Below the pieces are notes generated by a model. That model ran no database searches. It was not told the DNA's origin and saw only the letters and a list, made by a program, of their open reading frames with translations. From contig JAJPHS010000031.1 in assembly GCA_021325175.1 (NCBI GenBank), positions 1-51,250 on the forward strand: a stretch of 51,250 bases of DNA. The letters are read 5' to 3'. Below are positions 1-8,049 of this stretch, in pieces; position 1 is the first letter of the stretch; each line of letters starts with the position of its first letter. The position numbers and the translations under genes were made by a program. This DNA comes from Terriglobia bacterium (lineage in GTDB: Bacteria > Acidobacteriota > Terriglobia > Bryobacterales > Bryobacteraceae).

Positions 1-54
1 GAAGGACTCGACCTGAGCATGCACGGCGAAGAAGGGTACAATTTCGAAGCATGA
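1..54 (+). CDS. amtB: Ammonium transporter AmtB, C-terminal end only
   Basis: The first 17 codons read EGLDLSMHGEEGYNFEA and then TGA. This matches the cytoplasmic C-terminal tail of Amt/AmtB ammonium channels (GLD-S-HGEE-Y pattern), the segment that contacts the PII protein. Only the tail is inside the window. Its stop codon overlaps the start of the PII gene by four bases (ATGA), so the two are almost certainly co-transcribed and translationally coupled. This is the classical amtB-glnB/glnK arrangement, in which PII plugs the channel when nitrogen is sufficient. Identification rests on a short motif plus the neighbouring gene. Confidence 0.85.
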   Translation, partial: EGLDLSMHGEEGYNFEA

Positions 55-389
55 AGAAGATCGAAGCCGTGATCCAGCCGCACAAGCTCGAAGACGTCAA
101 GGAAGCGTTGAAAAACATCGGAATCGACGGTATGACCGTCAGCGAGGTGCGCGGGCATGGCCGGCAGAAGGGCCACAAGGAGATCTATCGCGGCATGGAG
201 TATCAGGTGGACCTCCTGCCAAAGATCAAAATCGAGCTGGTCATCGCCGAGGCGCGCGCCGAGGAAGCCATCCGGACGATCCTCGCTTCGGCGCGAACCG
301 GCAAAATCGGCGATGGGAAAATTTTCGTCTTCGACGTTGCCGAAGCAATCCGCATCCGCAACGAGGATCGCGGCGAAGCGGCCCTGTGA
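51..389 (+). CDS. glnB: Nitrogen regulatory protein PII
   Basis: A 112-residue protein, the usual length of PII. PII is a cytosolic trimer that senses 2-oxoglutarate and ATP/ADP and controls AmtB and nitrogen metabolism enzymes. Visible hallmarks are the T-loop with Tyr51 in RGMEYQVD (the uridylylation site in proteobacterial PII), the B-loop TGKIGDGKIFV (about residues 83-93) that binds nucleotide, and the C-terminal RIRNEDRGE segment. The ATG overlaps the amtB stop by four bases, and the AAGGG in the end of amtB may serve as ribosome-binding site. Linkage to amtB would suggest the name glnK; sequence alone cannot separate GlnB from GlnK. glnD, encoding its modifying enzyme, lies 33 bp downstream, so the residue and its modifier are both present. 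Confidence 0.96.
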   Translation: MKKIEAVIQPHKLEDVKEALKNIGIDGMTVSEVRGHGRQKGHKEIYRGMEYQVDLLPKIKIELVIAEARAEEAIRTILASARTGKIGDGKIFVFDVAEAIRIRNEDRGEAAL

Positions 390-422
390 CATGCCGCATC
401 CGCCCGCGCAAATGATGTTCCC

Positions 423-2744
423 ATGAAGCCCGAAGCGGTCCTCGTTCCTCCCGCGCCGGAAAGCGTTCGCTCCACTCTAGCCGCCCGCACCGCCGCCGTC
501 GAAGCGATCCTCCGGCGCAGATGGCCCAAGCTGCGCGGAGCCGCGCTTGCCGCCGTCGGCGGGTTCGGACGCGCCGAGCTTTTCCCTCATTCCGATATCG
601 ACCTGCTTCTGATCGCCGCCTCCGACGAAGAAATCAGCCGCCTGAAAGAACCGTGGTCCGAATTTCTCCAGTCGCTCTGGGATCTGGGCCTGCGTCCCAG
701 CTACGCGGTTCACACCGCGGCTGAGTGCGCGGCCGATCACGACGGTAATCTCGAACTCACCATCAGCCTGCTTGACCGGCGCTTTCTTCTGGGCGACCCC
801 GCCGTTTTCGCCGCGCTCGATCATCGCTTTGAAGCCTTCCTGGCAAAGCGCCGCGCCGCCATCGCGCGCCGTCTGATCGAAACGACGGAATCGCGCCACG
901 CCAAATTTCAAAATACGATCTATCACCTGGAGCCGGACCTCAAGAACACGCCCGGCGCTCTGCGCGATCTGCAAACGGTTTGCTGGCTCAACCGGCTGCA
1001 TCCGCAAGATCAAGCTCCCAGGCTTGCGGCGCCGTTTGAAATGCTCGCCTCGCTTCGCGCCAGCCTGCATGAAATGGCCGGCCGCGATCGCAACATTCTG
1101 CACTTCGAGGCGCAGGAAGCGCTCAGATCCAACCCGGCCGCGCTGATGCGCGATTATTATCGCCAGGCCAGGATAGTGGAGCGCGCGCTTGCCCGCGCGA
1201 TCGAAGCCGTCCCGCCGAAAGAGACGGCGCTGCTCGGGCGATTTTACGAATGGCGCTCGCGTCTTTCGACCGCCGAATACACCGTGCAGCGCGATCGCGT
1301 CTGGATGCGCAATCCCGCCGCGGGCGATTTCGGCGTCTTCGAATTTGTCGCGCGCCATCGCTTGCGCCTTGCCTCCGCGACGATCGAGCGCCTCGCCGGC
1401 GCCGCGCCTGACGCGCGTTGGGAAGATTGGAAGCGGCTTCTATCGCTGCCCCATCCCGCCGCCGGATTGCGCGCGATGCAGCAAGCCGGAATTCTCGCCC
1501 CCCTGATCCCGGAGTGGCGATTCATCGATTGCCTGGTCGTCCGCGATTTTTATCATCGCTACACGGTCGATGAACACAGCATCGTCGCCATCGCTTCGCT
1601 CGAGTCCATCGCCGATCGCCGCTTTGCCGCTCTCTTCTCCGAAATTCCCGATCCGCACCGCCTTCGCTTCGCGCTCCTGTTGCACGATATCGGTAAAGGC
1701 TCCGGACACGATCACGTCGAAGCTTCCCGCCGCATCGCCCGCGAGATCCTGCTTCGCCTCGGCGCGCCGGATGAGGATCGCTCGACCATCGAATTCCTCA
1801 TCGCCCATCATCTGGATTTATCAGCCGTCATGACCTCGCGCGACCTGCGCGATCTGGCCACCGCCAGGGCCGTCGCCGCTCGCGTCCAAACCATCGAGCG
1901 CCTGAAGCAGCTCACCCTGCTTACCTACGCCGACATCAGCGCGGTCAATCCCGAAGCGATGACGCCCTGGCGCCTGGAGCAGCTCTGGCAGGTTTACGTG
2001 CTCACCTCCGCTGAGCTCACAAGCCAGCTCTATTCCGATCGCATCCATGCGGCCGAGGCCGACCCCGCCCTCGCTTCGTTTCTTGAAGGTCTGCCGGTTC
2101 GCTATCTCCGGACCCACACCCATCCCGAAATTCAGGCGCACTTCGATCTGGCGCGCCAGCTTGAATCGCGGCCGGCCGCCATCGAAATCGCGCAGCACGA
2201 AGAAATCTATCGCCTGACGCTGCTTGCGCGCGACCAGCCCGGTCTTTTTGCATCCGTCAGCGGCGCCATCGCCGCCTTCGGCCTGAACATCGTCCGGGCC
2301 GAAGCCTTTTCCAACGCGCGCGGCATCGTCGTTGATGTTTTTACTTTCTCTGATCCGCATCGCGCCCTGGAGCTGAACCCCTCCGAATCCGATCGCCTTC
2401 GCCGCACGGTTCGCCGCGTGGTGGAGGGCAAGGAAACCGTAGAACGATTGTTGCTCGGCCGCCCCAAGCCGTTGCGTTCCGGTCGCCTGAAGCCTTCCGT
2501 CAATCTGAACGATGCCGCCAGCGAGCGCGCCACTCTGATCGAAATCGCCGCCGAGGATCGCCCGGGACTTCTTTACGATCTCGCCCGGGCGCTCAGCGCC
2601 GCCGGATGTAACATTGAGGTTGTGCTCATCGATACCGAAGCGCATAGAGCGCACGACGTTTTCTACGTGACTCGCGATGGCCGCAAGCTCGACCCGGCCA
2701 CCGCCGCCAGCATCCGCCAGTGCCTGCTCGAAGCGGCGCTATAG
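423..2744 (+). CDS. glnD: Bifunctional PII uridylyltransferase/uridylyl-removing enzyme GlnD
   Basis: A 773-residue GlnD. The enzyme adds UMP to the PII T-loop tyrosine under nitrogen limitation and removes it when glutamine is high. The nucleotidyltransferase motif GGFGRAELFPHSDID lies at residues 46-60, with metal-binding Asp58 and Asp60. An HD hydrolase core LHDIGKGSGHDH follows at about residues 420-430 (His421-Asp422) and should catalyse deuridylylation. Two ACT domains close the protein, at roughly residues 595-660 and 700-770, each with a D-x-PGL turn (ARDQPGLF and AEDRPGLL), as expected for glutamine sensing. It is about 100 residues shorter than the E. coli protein, but all four domains are present. 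It lies 33 bp after glnB and probably belongs to the amtB-glnB transcript. Confidence 0.96.
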   Translation: MKPEAVLVPPAPESVRSTLAARTAAVEAILRRRWPKLRGAALAAVGGFGRAELFPHSDIDLLLIAASDEEISRLKEPWSEFLQSLWDLGLRPSYAVHTAAECAADHDGNLELTISLLDRRFLLGDPAVFAALDHRFEAFLAKRRAAIARRLIETTESRHAKFQNTIYHLEPDLKNTPGALRDLQTVCWLNRLHPQDQAPRLAAPFEMLASLRASLHEMAGRDRNILHFEAQEALRSNPAALMRDYYRQARIVERALARAIEAVPPKETALLGRFYEWRSRLSTAEYTVQRDRVWMRNPAAGDFGVFEFVARHRLRLASATIERLAGAAPDARWEDWKRLLSLPHPAAGLRAMQQAGILAPLIPEWRFIDCLVVRDFYHRYTVDEHSIVAIASLESIADRRFAALFSEIPDPHRLRFALLLHDIGKGSGHDHVEASRRIAREILLRLGAPDEDRSTIEFLIAHHLDLSAVMTSRDLRDLATARAVAARVQTIERLKQLTLLTYADISAVNPEAMTPWRLEQLWQVYVLTSAELTSQLYSDRIHAAEADPALASFLEGLPVRYLRTHTHPEIQAHFDLARQLESRPAAIEIAQHEEIYRLTLLARDQPGLFASVSGAIAAFGLNIVRAEAFSNARGIVVDVFTFSDPHRALELNPSESDRLRRTVRRVVEGKETVERLLLGRPKPLRSGRLKPSVNLNDAASERATLIEIAAEDRPGLLYDLARALSAAGCNIEVVLIDTEAHRAHDVFYVTRDGRKLDPATAASIRQCLLEAAL

Positions 2745-2770
2745 CGCGCGCCATCCGGTAAGCTGGTTCT

Positions 2771-3910
2771 GTGATTCCCGCAGCGCCTTACGCCATCGAA
2801 AACAGCCGCGAGCTGCTCACTCCCGCTCTGGCGATTTATCCGCAAATCGTCGACCAGAACATCGCCGCCACCATTCGCCTGCTCGGCGGCGATCCCAACC
2901 GCTGGCGGCCTCATGTCAAAACCGCAAAGCTCGGATTCATCATGCGCCGGATGGCCCTGCGCGGCATTCTTCAGGCGAAGTGCTCCACCACGGTCGAGCT
3001 CGCCGCGGCGTGCGAGGCCGGCATCACCGACGTGCTGCTTGCGTATCCGGTGGTCGGAGCCAATGCCGCGCGCCTCCGCCAGCTTGCTGAGGCCAACCCG
3101 CGAGCGCGCATCTCCGTTCTGGTTGAAAATCCGCAGCAGGCCGCCGCGTGGAAACAAAGCCGCATCGGAATATTTATCGACGTGAATCCGGGAATGGATC
3201 GCACCGGCATCCCGCAGAGCCGCATCGCGGCGATCCTCGAAACCGCGCGCGCGATTCCAACCGAATTTCGCGGTCTGCATTATTATGACGGTCACGTCCA
3301 CTCTGAATCTCTGGAAGAACGCGAAAAACTCGCGCATCAGGGCTACGATCGCCTGATGGAAATCGCCGCCGCGATGGAGCAAGCCGGCTTTCCCGCCGGC
3401 GAGATCATTACTTCCGGAACGCCCGCGTTTCCCTGCGCGGCCACGTATGCGCCTTTTCGCCAATCGCGCTTCGTCCACCGCGCCTCGCCCGGCACCGTCG
3501 TTTATAGCGACGCGACCAGTCTCACCCAGCTTCCCGCGGAATGGGGTTACCAGCCCGCTGCCGTGGTGCTCTCAACCGTGGTCAGCCACCCGCGCGAAAA
3601 TTATCTCACCTGCGACGCCGGGCACAAATCCGTTTCCGCCGACGCCGGCGTGCCCACCTGCGTTGTCGCCGGTTATCCCGATCTGCTGCCGCTCAAACCC
3701 AGCGAAGAGCATCTTCCCATCGAGGTGAAATCCGGCGCGCGCCCGGCCATCGGCGAGCCGCTCTATTTAATTCCCCGCCACGTCTGCCCCACGGTGAATA
3801 ACTTCGACCACGCGCTGCTGGTCGATCATCACCGCGTCGTTTCGGTCGAAAGAGTCACCGCGAGAGGCCACGAATCGCCGCTACCTCAACGACTCGCCAC
3901 CAGCCGCTGA
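2771..3910 (+). CDS. PLP and metal dependent D-threonine aldolase/D-serine dehydratase-like protein
   Basis: A 379-residue member of the alanine racemase-fold family that contains D-threonine aldolase and eukaryotic-type D-serine dehydratase. The motif RPHVKTAK near residues 47-54 carries the lysine expected to bind PLP. A C-terminal RHVCPTVN motif gives the His-x-Cys pair that coordinates the divalent metal in the D-serine dehydratase branch. The real substrate (D-threonine, D-serine or another beta-hydroxy-D-amino acid) cannot be decided from sequence. The GTG start has no Shine-Dalgarno sequence; a TAAGCT box (2759-2764) ends 6 bp before it, which would fit a leaderless transcript. It lies 26 bp after glnD and 35 bp before lpxB on the same strand, without an obvious functional link to either. 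Confidence 0.85.
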   Translation: MIPAAPYAIENSRELLTPALAIYPQIVDQNIAATIRLLGGDPNRWRPHVKTAKLGFIMRRMALRGILQAKCSTTVELAAACEAGITDVLLAYPVVGANAARLRQLAEANPRARISVLVENPQQAAAWKQSRIGIFIDVNPGMDRTGIPQSRIAAILETARAIPTEFRGLHYYDGHVHSESLEEREKLAHQGYDRLMEIAAAMEQAGFPAGEIITSGTPAFPCAATYAPFRQSRFVHRASPGTVVYSDATSLTQLPAEWGYQPAAVVLSTVVSHPRENYLTCDAGHKSVSADAGVPTCVVAGYPDLLPLKPSEEHLPIEVKSGARPAIGEPLYLIPRHVCPTVNNFDHALLVDHHRVVSVERVTARGHESPLPQRLATSR

Positions 3911-3945
3911 TTTTTCTTCAAATCGTTTAGTACCCTGACTTTCAG

Positions 3946-5085
3946 GTGCGCATTTTTATCTCCGCCGGCGAAGCTTCAGGCGATCTCTATGCCTCACGCG
4001 TGGTCGAGGCGCTGCGGCGCCAGCACCCCGGCGCCGAATTTTTCGGCTGCGCCGGGCCGCGGATGCAGGCCGCCGGCGTCCACCCCATCGTGGACGCGCG
4101 GTCAATCGCAGTTGTAGGATTGGTTGAAGTTATCGCGCATATTCCACGGATTTGGCGGGAGTTTCGCAAGCTCACCCGCGTCGCTTCCGAGTTTCGGCCG
4201 GACATCGCGGTGCTTACCGATTCGCCCGATTTTCATCTTCGCCTAGCGAAAAAATTCAAGCGGAGGGGCATTCCCATCGTGTATCTGATCGCGCCGCAGG
4301 CCTGGGCCTGGCGCGAAGGCCGGGTCCGGACAATGCGCGCCACCATCGACCGGCTGCTGGCGATTTTCCCCTTCGAACCGGCTTTTTTTGAGAAACATGG
4401 CGTGCCCGCGACGTATATCGGCCATCCCCTGGCGCGGATTTTCCGGGCCTCGATGACGCGCGATGAATTTTGCCGCAAATTCGGTCTTCCGCCCGAACAG
4501 CCGATCATCGCCCTGCTGCCCGGCAGCCGCCGCGGCGAAGTTGCCCGCCATGTCCCTGATCTGCTGGACGCGGCTCGCCGGATCGGCGAAAAACACAAGG
4601 CGACGTTTATTTTGGCGCTTCCTCCCGGGTTTGGAACGGAAAAATCCACTTTTTGGGAACGCGTTCGAGCATCATCCATCCAAGTAATTGAAGGATTGAC
4701 CTGGGATACGCTTGCGCATTCCGAGCTTGCCTTGGCCGCCAGCGGCACGGTAACCATCGAAGCAGCGCTGGCCGGCGTCCCGATGGTCACTTTTTATCGC
4801 GTAAACGCGTTAAGTTGGATGTTGGGACGGTGGCTGGTTCGCGCGCCGTTCCTTTCGATGGTGAACCTGGTGGCGCAGCGGCAAATCGTGCCGGAGCTGA
4901 TTCAGGGAGAAATGACCGGAGAGCGGATCGCGGCAGAGGCGATTCGGCTGCTCGAAGATGAGGGAGCGAGGCGGCGTATGCTCGGTGGCTTGGCCGAGGT
5001 AGCTCGCGCCCTTCAAACCGACGCCGATCCCCTGGAAATCGCCGCGGCGACGATTTCAGCAATTTGCCTTGCAAATCGCTGTTGA
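3946..5085 (+). CDS. lpxB: Lipid-A-disaccharide synthase LpxB
   Basis: A 379-residue protein, close to the 382 of E. coli LpxB. The enzyme joins UDP-2,3-diacylglucosamine and lipid X at the inner face of the cytoplasmic membrane to make the lipid A disaccharide (GT19 family). Diagnostic segments are FISAGEASGD at the N terminus, the IAPQAWAWREGR region, IGHPL, and ALLPGSRRGEV, followed by the sugar-nucleotide part around LAASGTVTIEAAL. Its presence supports a diderm, LPS-bearing organism. The other usual raetz-pathway neighbours (lpxA, fabZ, lpxD) are not here. The GTG start lacks a clear Shine-Dalgarno; a TACCCT box lies 9 bp upstream (3931-3936). The gene ends 17 bp before the preferred start of the next gene. 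Confidence 0.95.
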   Translation: MRIFISAGEASGDLYASRVVEALRRQHPGAEFFGCAGPRMQAAGVHPIVDARSIAVVGLVEVIAHIPRIWREFRKLTRVASEFRPDIAVLTDSPDFHLRLAKKFKRRGIPIVYLIAPQAWAWREGRVRTMRATIDRLLAIFPFEPAFFEKHGVPATYIGHPLARIFRASMTRDEFCRKFGLPPEQPIIALLPGSRRGEVARHVPDLLDAARRIGEKHKATFILALPPGFGTEKSTFWERVRASSIQVIEGLTWDTLAHSELALAASGTVTIEAALAGVPMVTFYRVNALSWMLGRWLVRAPFLSMVNLVAQRQIVPELIQGEMTGERIAAEAIRLLEDEGARRRMLGGLAEVARALQTDADPLEIAAATISAICLANRC

Positions 5086-5102
5086 GTTCGGGAAGGTGTG
5101 GA

Positions 5103-7094
5103 GTGAACGCAAGGAAACCGTTCAGGTGGTTTAACCGTGGCGTGCGCGCCCCGGCCGCGGCGCTGATGCTGCTGGCGGCCTGCGCTTATGCCCAGGATCG
5201 CGGATCTCGGGCGCGGCTCGATGTCCAGAGTTATTTAATTGACGCGCAGGTGGATCCGGCGGCGCAAACGATCAATGCGACCGTTGTGGTGCGGTTCACT
5301 CCGCTCGAAGACACCAACTCGCTGACGTTCGAGTTGAACAATGCGCTGAGTTTATCGAAAGTGCTCGATGAGGAGGGGCGGCAGGTGCCGGCCTCGCGAA
5401 CGGCGCAGGATATGACGGTGCGGTTGAACCTGCTCGATATGCTGCCCAAGGGCAAGCCCGCCGCGCTCACGTTTATCTACGACGGCAAGTTGACGGGAAA
5501 TGAGGATTCGCCGGTTTTTGGCATCAAATTCGCTGCAATTCACCCCGATTTTGCGTATTTTATGTACCCGGCGCGCTGGTTCCCGCTGAACGACTACACG
5601 GTGGACCGGTTCAGCTCGGATATGAAAGTAACGGTGCCGCAGGGCTATAAAGTTGTGGCGTCCGGCATCGAGTTGCAGGAGAAAGCGCCGGCCGGGATGA
5701 CCGCGACGCGCTTTCAGTTTTCGCAGGCGTCGTTTCCCGGCGATTTTGCGGTCGTCAAGGGCGACGCGCGGCGCGTGACCGCCAACGGCGTGACCACCTC
5801 GTTCTACACCCGCACGGTGAACGACGTCGTCGATCCCTATGGGCAGGAGATTGCCAAGGCCATGACATATTTCGCCAGCGTATATGGGCCGCCGTTCAAA
5901 AAAGATCTGACCGTGATCGAGACCGAAGACGGCACGCCCAACGGATACGCGGCGCCGGGCCTGCTGTTCTTTTCCCCGCAGGGATTCGGCAAGCAGGTGA
6001 ACCAGCAGCTTGTGGCCAATCAGGTTTCGCGGCAGTGGTGGGGCGCGCTGGTTTCGCCGAGCTCGCGCAATCACATGTGGATCGAAAACGGCCTGGCGCG
6101 CTACTCCGAAATTTTGTATGCGGAGCAGTCCGGTGGCCCGGCCGCGGCCAATACGCAGATTCAGGCGACCTACACCGAAGCGTTGACGGTCAGCGAGCCG
6201 CCGCTGATCCAGGCGGCGCGGCTGGAGGATTATTCGCCGGAATATTGGGCGGCGACGGCCGGTAAGGGCGCGGCCGTATTAAATATGCTGCGATACGTGA
6301 TCGGCGAGGACAATTTCCAGAAGGTGCTGCACGAAATACCCGACAGGTTCGCGTTTAAATCGATCAGCACCGAGGATTTTCGCAAGCTGGCCGAGGAGGC
6401 CTACGGCGAGGAACTGCAATGGTTTTTCACGGAATGGACCGAATCGAGCGGCGCGCCAGAATTCAAAATGGAATACACCGTTTTCCGCACGCAGAAGGGA
6501 TTTCGCGTGATGGGTAAGGTAACGCAGGATTTGGATCTGTTCCGCATGCCCGTCGATATGCAGGTGCAGACGGAAGGAAATCCTGAGACGAAGAGGGTGG
6601 AAGTGGTCGGGACCTCGTCGGAGTTCGCGATTGAGACGTTCGGCAAGCCCAAGAGCGTCACCCTCGATCCGGACGACCGCGTTTTGCATTGGGACAACAA
6701 TATTCGCGTAGCGGTGGCCATCAAGCGCGGCGAGCAGTTCACCGCCGTCGGCGATTATTCCTCGGCGCTGAAGGAGTATCAGAAGGCGCTGGACGTGACG
6801 CGCAACAGTTCCCTGGCGCATTATCGGGTGGGCGAGTTGTTTTTCCTTCAGCAGAACTGGCAGGCGGCTGCGAATGAATTTCGCGAGGCCCTGAACGGCG
6901 ATTTACAGCCGAAATGGACCGAAGTCTGGGCGCACATCAACCTGGGTAAGATTTTCGACATCAGCGATCAGCGGGACCGCGCGGTGAACGAATACCGGCA
7001 GGCGCTGCGCACCAAAGACAATACGCAAGGCGCGCTGGCGGAAGCGGAGAAATACATCAATCAAAAATTCGAGCGCCCGCGGATGACGAACTGA
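5103..7094 (+). CDS. Exported M1 aminopeptidase-like pseudo-enzyme with TPR tail
   Basis: About 663 residues from the preferred GTG start, which follows GGAAGG by 6 bp and yields a good signal peptide ending in ACAYAQ. An ATG at 5064 in frame is possible but overlaps lpxB and would bury the signal. The N-terminal beta-sandwich and thermolysin-like fold of M1 (gluzincin) peptidases can be followed. However, the zinc motif HELAHQWWG appears as NQVSRQWWG (residues 306-314), the third zinc ligand, expected 19 residues after the second histidine, is Asn329 in WIENG, and the GAMEN segment reads NGYAAPGL. All metal ligands are therefore lost. The C terminus (about residues 550-660) has TPR-like helices (GDYSSALKEYQKAL). 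It probably acts as a binding or scaffold protein in the periplasm; the function is unknown. Confidence 0.85.
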   Translation: MNARKPFRWFNRGVRAPAAALMLLAACAYAQDRGSRARLDVQSYLIDAQVDPAAQTINATVVVRFTPLEDTNSLTFELNNALSLSKVLDEEGRQVPASRTAQDMTVRLNLLDMLPKGKPAALTFIYDGKLTGNEDSPVFGIKFAAIHPDFAYFMYPARWFPLNDYTVDRFSSDMKVTVPQGYKVVASGIELQEKAPAGMTATRFQFSQASFPGDFAVVKGDARRVTANGVTTSFYTRTVNDVVDPYGQEIAKAMTYFASVYGPPFKKDLTVIETEDGTPNGYAAPGLLFFSPQGFGKQVNQQLVANQVSRQWWGALVSPSSRNHMWIENGLARYSEILYAEQSGGPAAANTQIQATYTEALTVSEPPLIQAARLEDYSPEYWAATAGKGAAVLNMLRYVIGEDNFQKVLHEIPDRFAFKSISTEDFRKLAEEAYGEELQWFFTEWTESSGAPEFKMEYTVFRTQKGFRVMGKVTQDLDLFRMPVDMQVQTEGNPETKRVEVVGTSSEFAIETFGKPKSVTLDPDDRVLHWDNNIRVAVAIKRGEQFTAVGDYSSALKEYQKALDVTRNSSLAHYRVGELFFLQQNWQAAANEFREALNGDLQPKWTEVWAHINLGKIFDISDQRDRAVNEYRQALRTKDNTQGALAEAEKYINQKFERPRMTN

Positions 7095-7100
7095 TCGCGT

Positions 7101-7994
7101 TCAGGCCTTTGCGATTTCACGAAACGCCGGAGACTCGATCCAGGTTCGAAACCATTGCCGAAATTCTTCGAGCGCGGCGCACTCGGCTTTGCCCACGGGC
7201 GAGGCGTGAGGACCCATTTTCAATCCGCGAAGCATCGCCGCTTCCCGAAAAGCGAGGGGGAAAGGGAAGCTGAAGGCGCGATCGAGAAATTCGCCGGCCA
7301 GCGCTTCCAGGCTCGCCGTATCCTTGCCGGCGCGCGCTCGGCGGTCGAGCGCGACCAGAAGTTCCGGTACAACCGAAGCGGCGCCGGAGATGGTTCCCGC
7401 GCCGCCGGCCCTGGCCACCCGCGCATACATTTTGTCCGAGCCGGTGAAAACGGCGCAGCCGGTTTTCTGAAGCTCCACGAAATCTTCCCAGCCTCCGTAG
7501 GAATCCTTGATGCCGGCGAACTCGCCGGTCGAAAGGAGATCGAGCGAGGTTTCCAGTTTCAGCTCCGTCGTGAACTGGCCGATGTTGTAGAGATAAATCG
7601 GCGCCTCCACCTGCGAGGCGAATTCAAGCACGAAGGCGCGAATCGATTCCTGCGTGTAGCGGAAGTAATAAGGAGGCATCAGAAGAACGCCGGCGGCTCC
7701 GGATGCCGCGGCGGCCTGGCCGATTTCGACGGCGCCGTCAAGCGTTGAATGAGACGCATTGACGATCACCGGCACGCGCGCGCGGCGAATCGCCATTTCC
7801 GCGAAGCGGATGCGATCCTCGATCGCGAAATGAAGAAACTCGCCGGTTGAGCCGAGCAGCGTGATGCCGTCCACGCCGTGCGATTCGAGAAATTCGATCA
7901 GTTCCAGAGCGGCGGCGCTGTCGATCGAAACTGAATCGGCGCGGCGCGGCGTGAGGGCGGCGGGCAGGACGCCTTGGACGTTTGGGTCGGGCAT
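7101..7994 (-). CDS. Dihydrodipicolinate synthase family (DapA-like) lyase
   Basis: A 297-residue class I aldolase of the DHDPS/N-acetylneuraminate lyase family, which forms a Schiff base between a lysine and a 2-oxo acid such as pyruvate. The Schiff-base lysine is Lys163 in FAGIKDS, Tyr136 sits in IYLYNI, and the LLGSTGE phosphate/carboxylate-binding loop is at residues 46-52. The family also contains dehydratases and aldolases for sugar acids, and nothing here proves a role in lysine biosynthesis; no lysine genes flank it. The ATG is preceded by GGAGG about 9 bp upstream. It lies 55 bp downstream of the secreted M16 peptidase gene on the same strand and may share its transcript. Confidence 0.88.
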   Translation of the reverse strand: MPDPNVQGVLPAALTPRRADSVSIDSAAALELIEFLESHGVDGITLLGSTGEFLHFAIEDRIRFAEMAIRRARVPVIVNASHSTLDGAVEIGQAAAASGAAGVLLMPPYYFRYTQESIRAFVLEFASQVEAPIYLYNIGQFTTELKLETSLDLLSTGEFAGIKDSYGGWEDFVELQKTGCAVFTGSDKMYARVARAGGAGTISGAASVVPELLVALDRRARAGKDTASLEALAGEFLDRAFSFPFPLAFREAAMLRGLKMGPHASPVGKAECAALEEFRQWFRTWIESPAFREIAKA

Positions 7995-8049
7995 GGGCTA
8001 TTGCCTCCGGAAGGCAGGGCACTAGGGATATTGTCTCGCGATTGGCCGC

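Noticed and set aside
5064..5102. ATG 5064 as start of the M1-like gene
   Set aside because: It overlaps lpxB by 22 bp, lacks a ribosome-binding site and displaces the signal peptide; GTG 5103 has GGAAGG at 6 bp.
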